From the NCBI RefSeq assembly GCF_022780145.1, contig NZ_JALEXO010000303.1, positions 1 to 5,737 on the forward strand: a stretch of 5,737 nt of DNA, read 5' to 3'. A model generated the notes under the pieces. It was not told the DNA's origin, did not search any database, and was given only the letters and a program-made list of their open reading frames with translations. Below, one piece after another: positions 4,973 through 5,737 of this stretch. Positions within the stretch are counted from its first letter, which is position 1; every line of letters begins with the position of its first letter. A program made the position numbers and the translations under genes. The DNA comes from Intestinibacter sp. (GTDB lineage: Bacteria > Bacillota > Clostridia > Peptostreptococcales > Peptostreptococcaceae).

Positions 4973-5737
4973 ATGATGGATTCGATAAAATTAAAAAGCA
5001 GAGCTAAAATAAATTTATCTATAGACGTATTAGGAAAAAGACAGGATGGATATCATTTAGTCGAAATGATAATGCAGACAATTGATTTATATGATTTAAT
5101 TGAAGTTAAAGAAAGACAAGACAATAAAGTAATAATTAAAAGCAATAGTGATGAGATTCCATTAGATTTTAACAACCTAGTGTATAAAGCAGTTGACTTA
5201 ATGAAGAAGACTTTTAATATGGACAAGGGTTTAGATATTTATATACAAAAAAATATACCAGTGGCAGCAGGAATGGCCGGAGGAAGTTCAAATGCAGCGG
5301 CGATATTAGTGGGTCTAAATAAGCTTTGGAATTTGGATTTGACAGAGAGCTATTTAAAGGAAATAGGACTAGAATTAGGAGCTGATATTCCATTTTGTAT
5401 AAGTGGAGGAACTGCTTTAGCTGAAGGCATAGGAGAAAAACTTACTTCAATTGATGGATTAAGTAAAGATGTTAGTATTTTAGTTTGCAAGCCAGACTTA
5501 TTTGTATCTACAAAGGAAGTTTATGAATGTATAGATTCAAAAGAAATAAACAAAAGACCAGATAACCAATTTCTTATTGAATGCTTAAAAAATAATCAAA
5601 CTAAAGAATTAGCCGAAAATATGTTTAATGTTCTTGAAGAAGTTACTGTGAATAAATATCCAGTAATTCAACGAATTAAAGATACAATGATAAATAACAA
5701 GGCATTAGGAGCTATGATGAGTGGTAGTGGGCCTACC
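4973..5737 (+). CDS. ispE: 4-diphosphocytidyl-2-C-methyl-D-erythritol kinase, 5' part
   Basis: IspE is the cytosolic GHMP-family kinase that phosphorylates the 2-hydroxyl of CDP-methylerythritol with ATP in the MEP pathway to isoprenoid precursors. The 255 codons present run off the right edge; relatives have about 280 to 290 residues, so only the C-terminal end is missing. Motif 1 is SRAKINLSIDVLGKRQDGYH (9-28) with the active-site Lys12. The ATP-binding glycine-rich loop is IPVAAGMAGGSSNAAA (95-110). The catalytic Asp138 is in LGADIPFC, and the third GHMP motif AMMSGSGPT (247-255) closes the window. All key residues seen are intact. GAGGAGG (4961-4967) precedes two adjacent ATGs, 4973 (5-nt spacing) and 4976 (8 nt). 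Either could be used, and they differ by one Met. The gene stands behind the sipL terminator and so needs its own promoter. Overlapping TATAAT hexamers lie at 4913 and 4919, without a clear -35. Confidence 0.96.
   Translation, partial: MMDSIKLKSRAKINLSIDVLGKRQDGYHLVEMIMQTIDLYDLIEVKERQDNKVIIKSNSDEIPLDFNNLVYKAVDLMKKTFNMDKGLDIYIQKNIPVAAGMAGGSSNAAAILVGLNKLWNLDLTESYLKEIGLELGADIPFCISGGTALAEGIGEKLTSIDGLSKDVSILVCKPDLFVSTKEVYECIDSKEINKRPDNQFLIECLKNNQTKELAENMFNVLEEVTVNKYPVIQRIKDTMINNKALGAMMSGSGPT

Overview
The window is AT-rich, low-GC Firmicutes DNA from an endospore-forming anaerobe. The order yabG, veg, sipL, ispE, and the close fit of the SipL-like protein to what is known of Clostridioides difficile SipL, point to the Peptostreptococcaceae (C. 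difficile or a close relative). The species is inferred from gene content, not from a search.

Positions 1 to about 1080 are a decayed accessory region. A fragment of an IS110-family transposase enters from the left and runs directly, in another reading frame, into the 3' part of a tyrosine recombinase (integrase) gene. This recombinase fragment keeps the Lys, second Arg, His and Tyr of its active site but has lost everything before them. About 25 bases after its stop codon is a near-consensus SigA promoter (TTGACT, 17 bp, TATAAT) that has no intact gene in front of it. It reads into a broken SEC-C zinc-motif coding remnant carrying a 9-bp Asn-Asn-Thr minisatellite, and ends at a strong hairpin terminator that probably serves both strands.

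Positions 1136-1735 hold a complete minus-strand DUF1638-family gene of unknown function. Divergent from it, behind a good SigK-type promoter, is yabG (1884-2747), the sporulation-specific cysteine protease. Next is veg (2963-3232), preceded by two tandem SigA-type promoters and followed by a strong terminator. Then comes sipL (3315-4865, GTG start), a SPOCS/LysM protein of the spore coat basement layer, closed by another strong terminator. The last gene is the first 255 codons of ispE, the MEP-pathway kinase, which runs off the right edge.

Functionally the right two thirds is a conserved spore-morphogenesis and housekeeping block. YabG is the late mother-cell protease, and SipL recruits the SpoIVA coat platform to the forespore. 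Veg and IspE have vegetative roles. Terminators after veg and sipL suggest that the genes are mostly separate transcription units although they are syntenic. I saw no CRISPR array, tRNA, rRNA or intact mobile element. The left third is the only place where something unusual was found.
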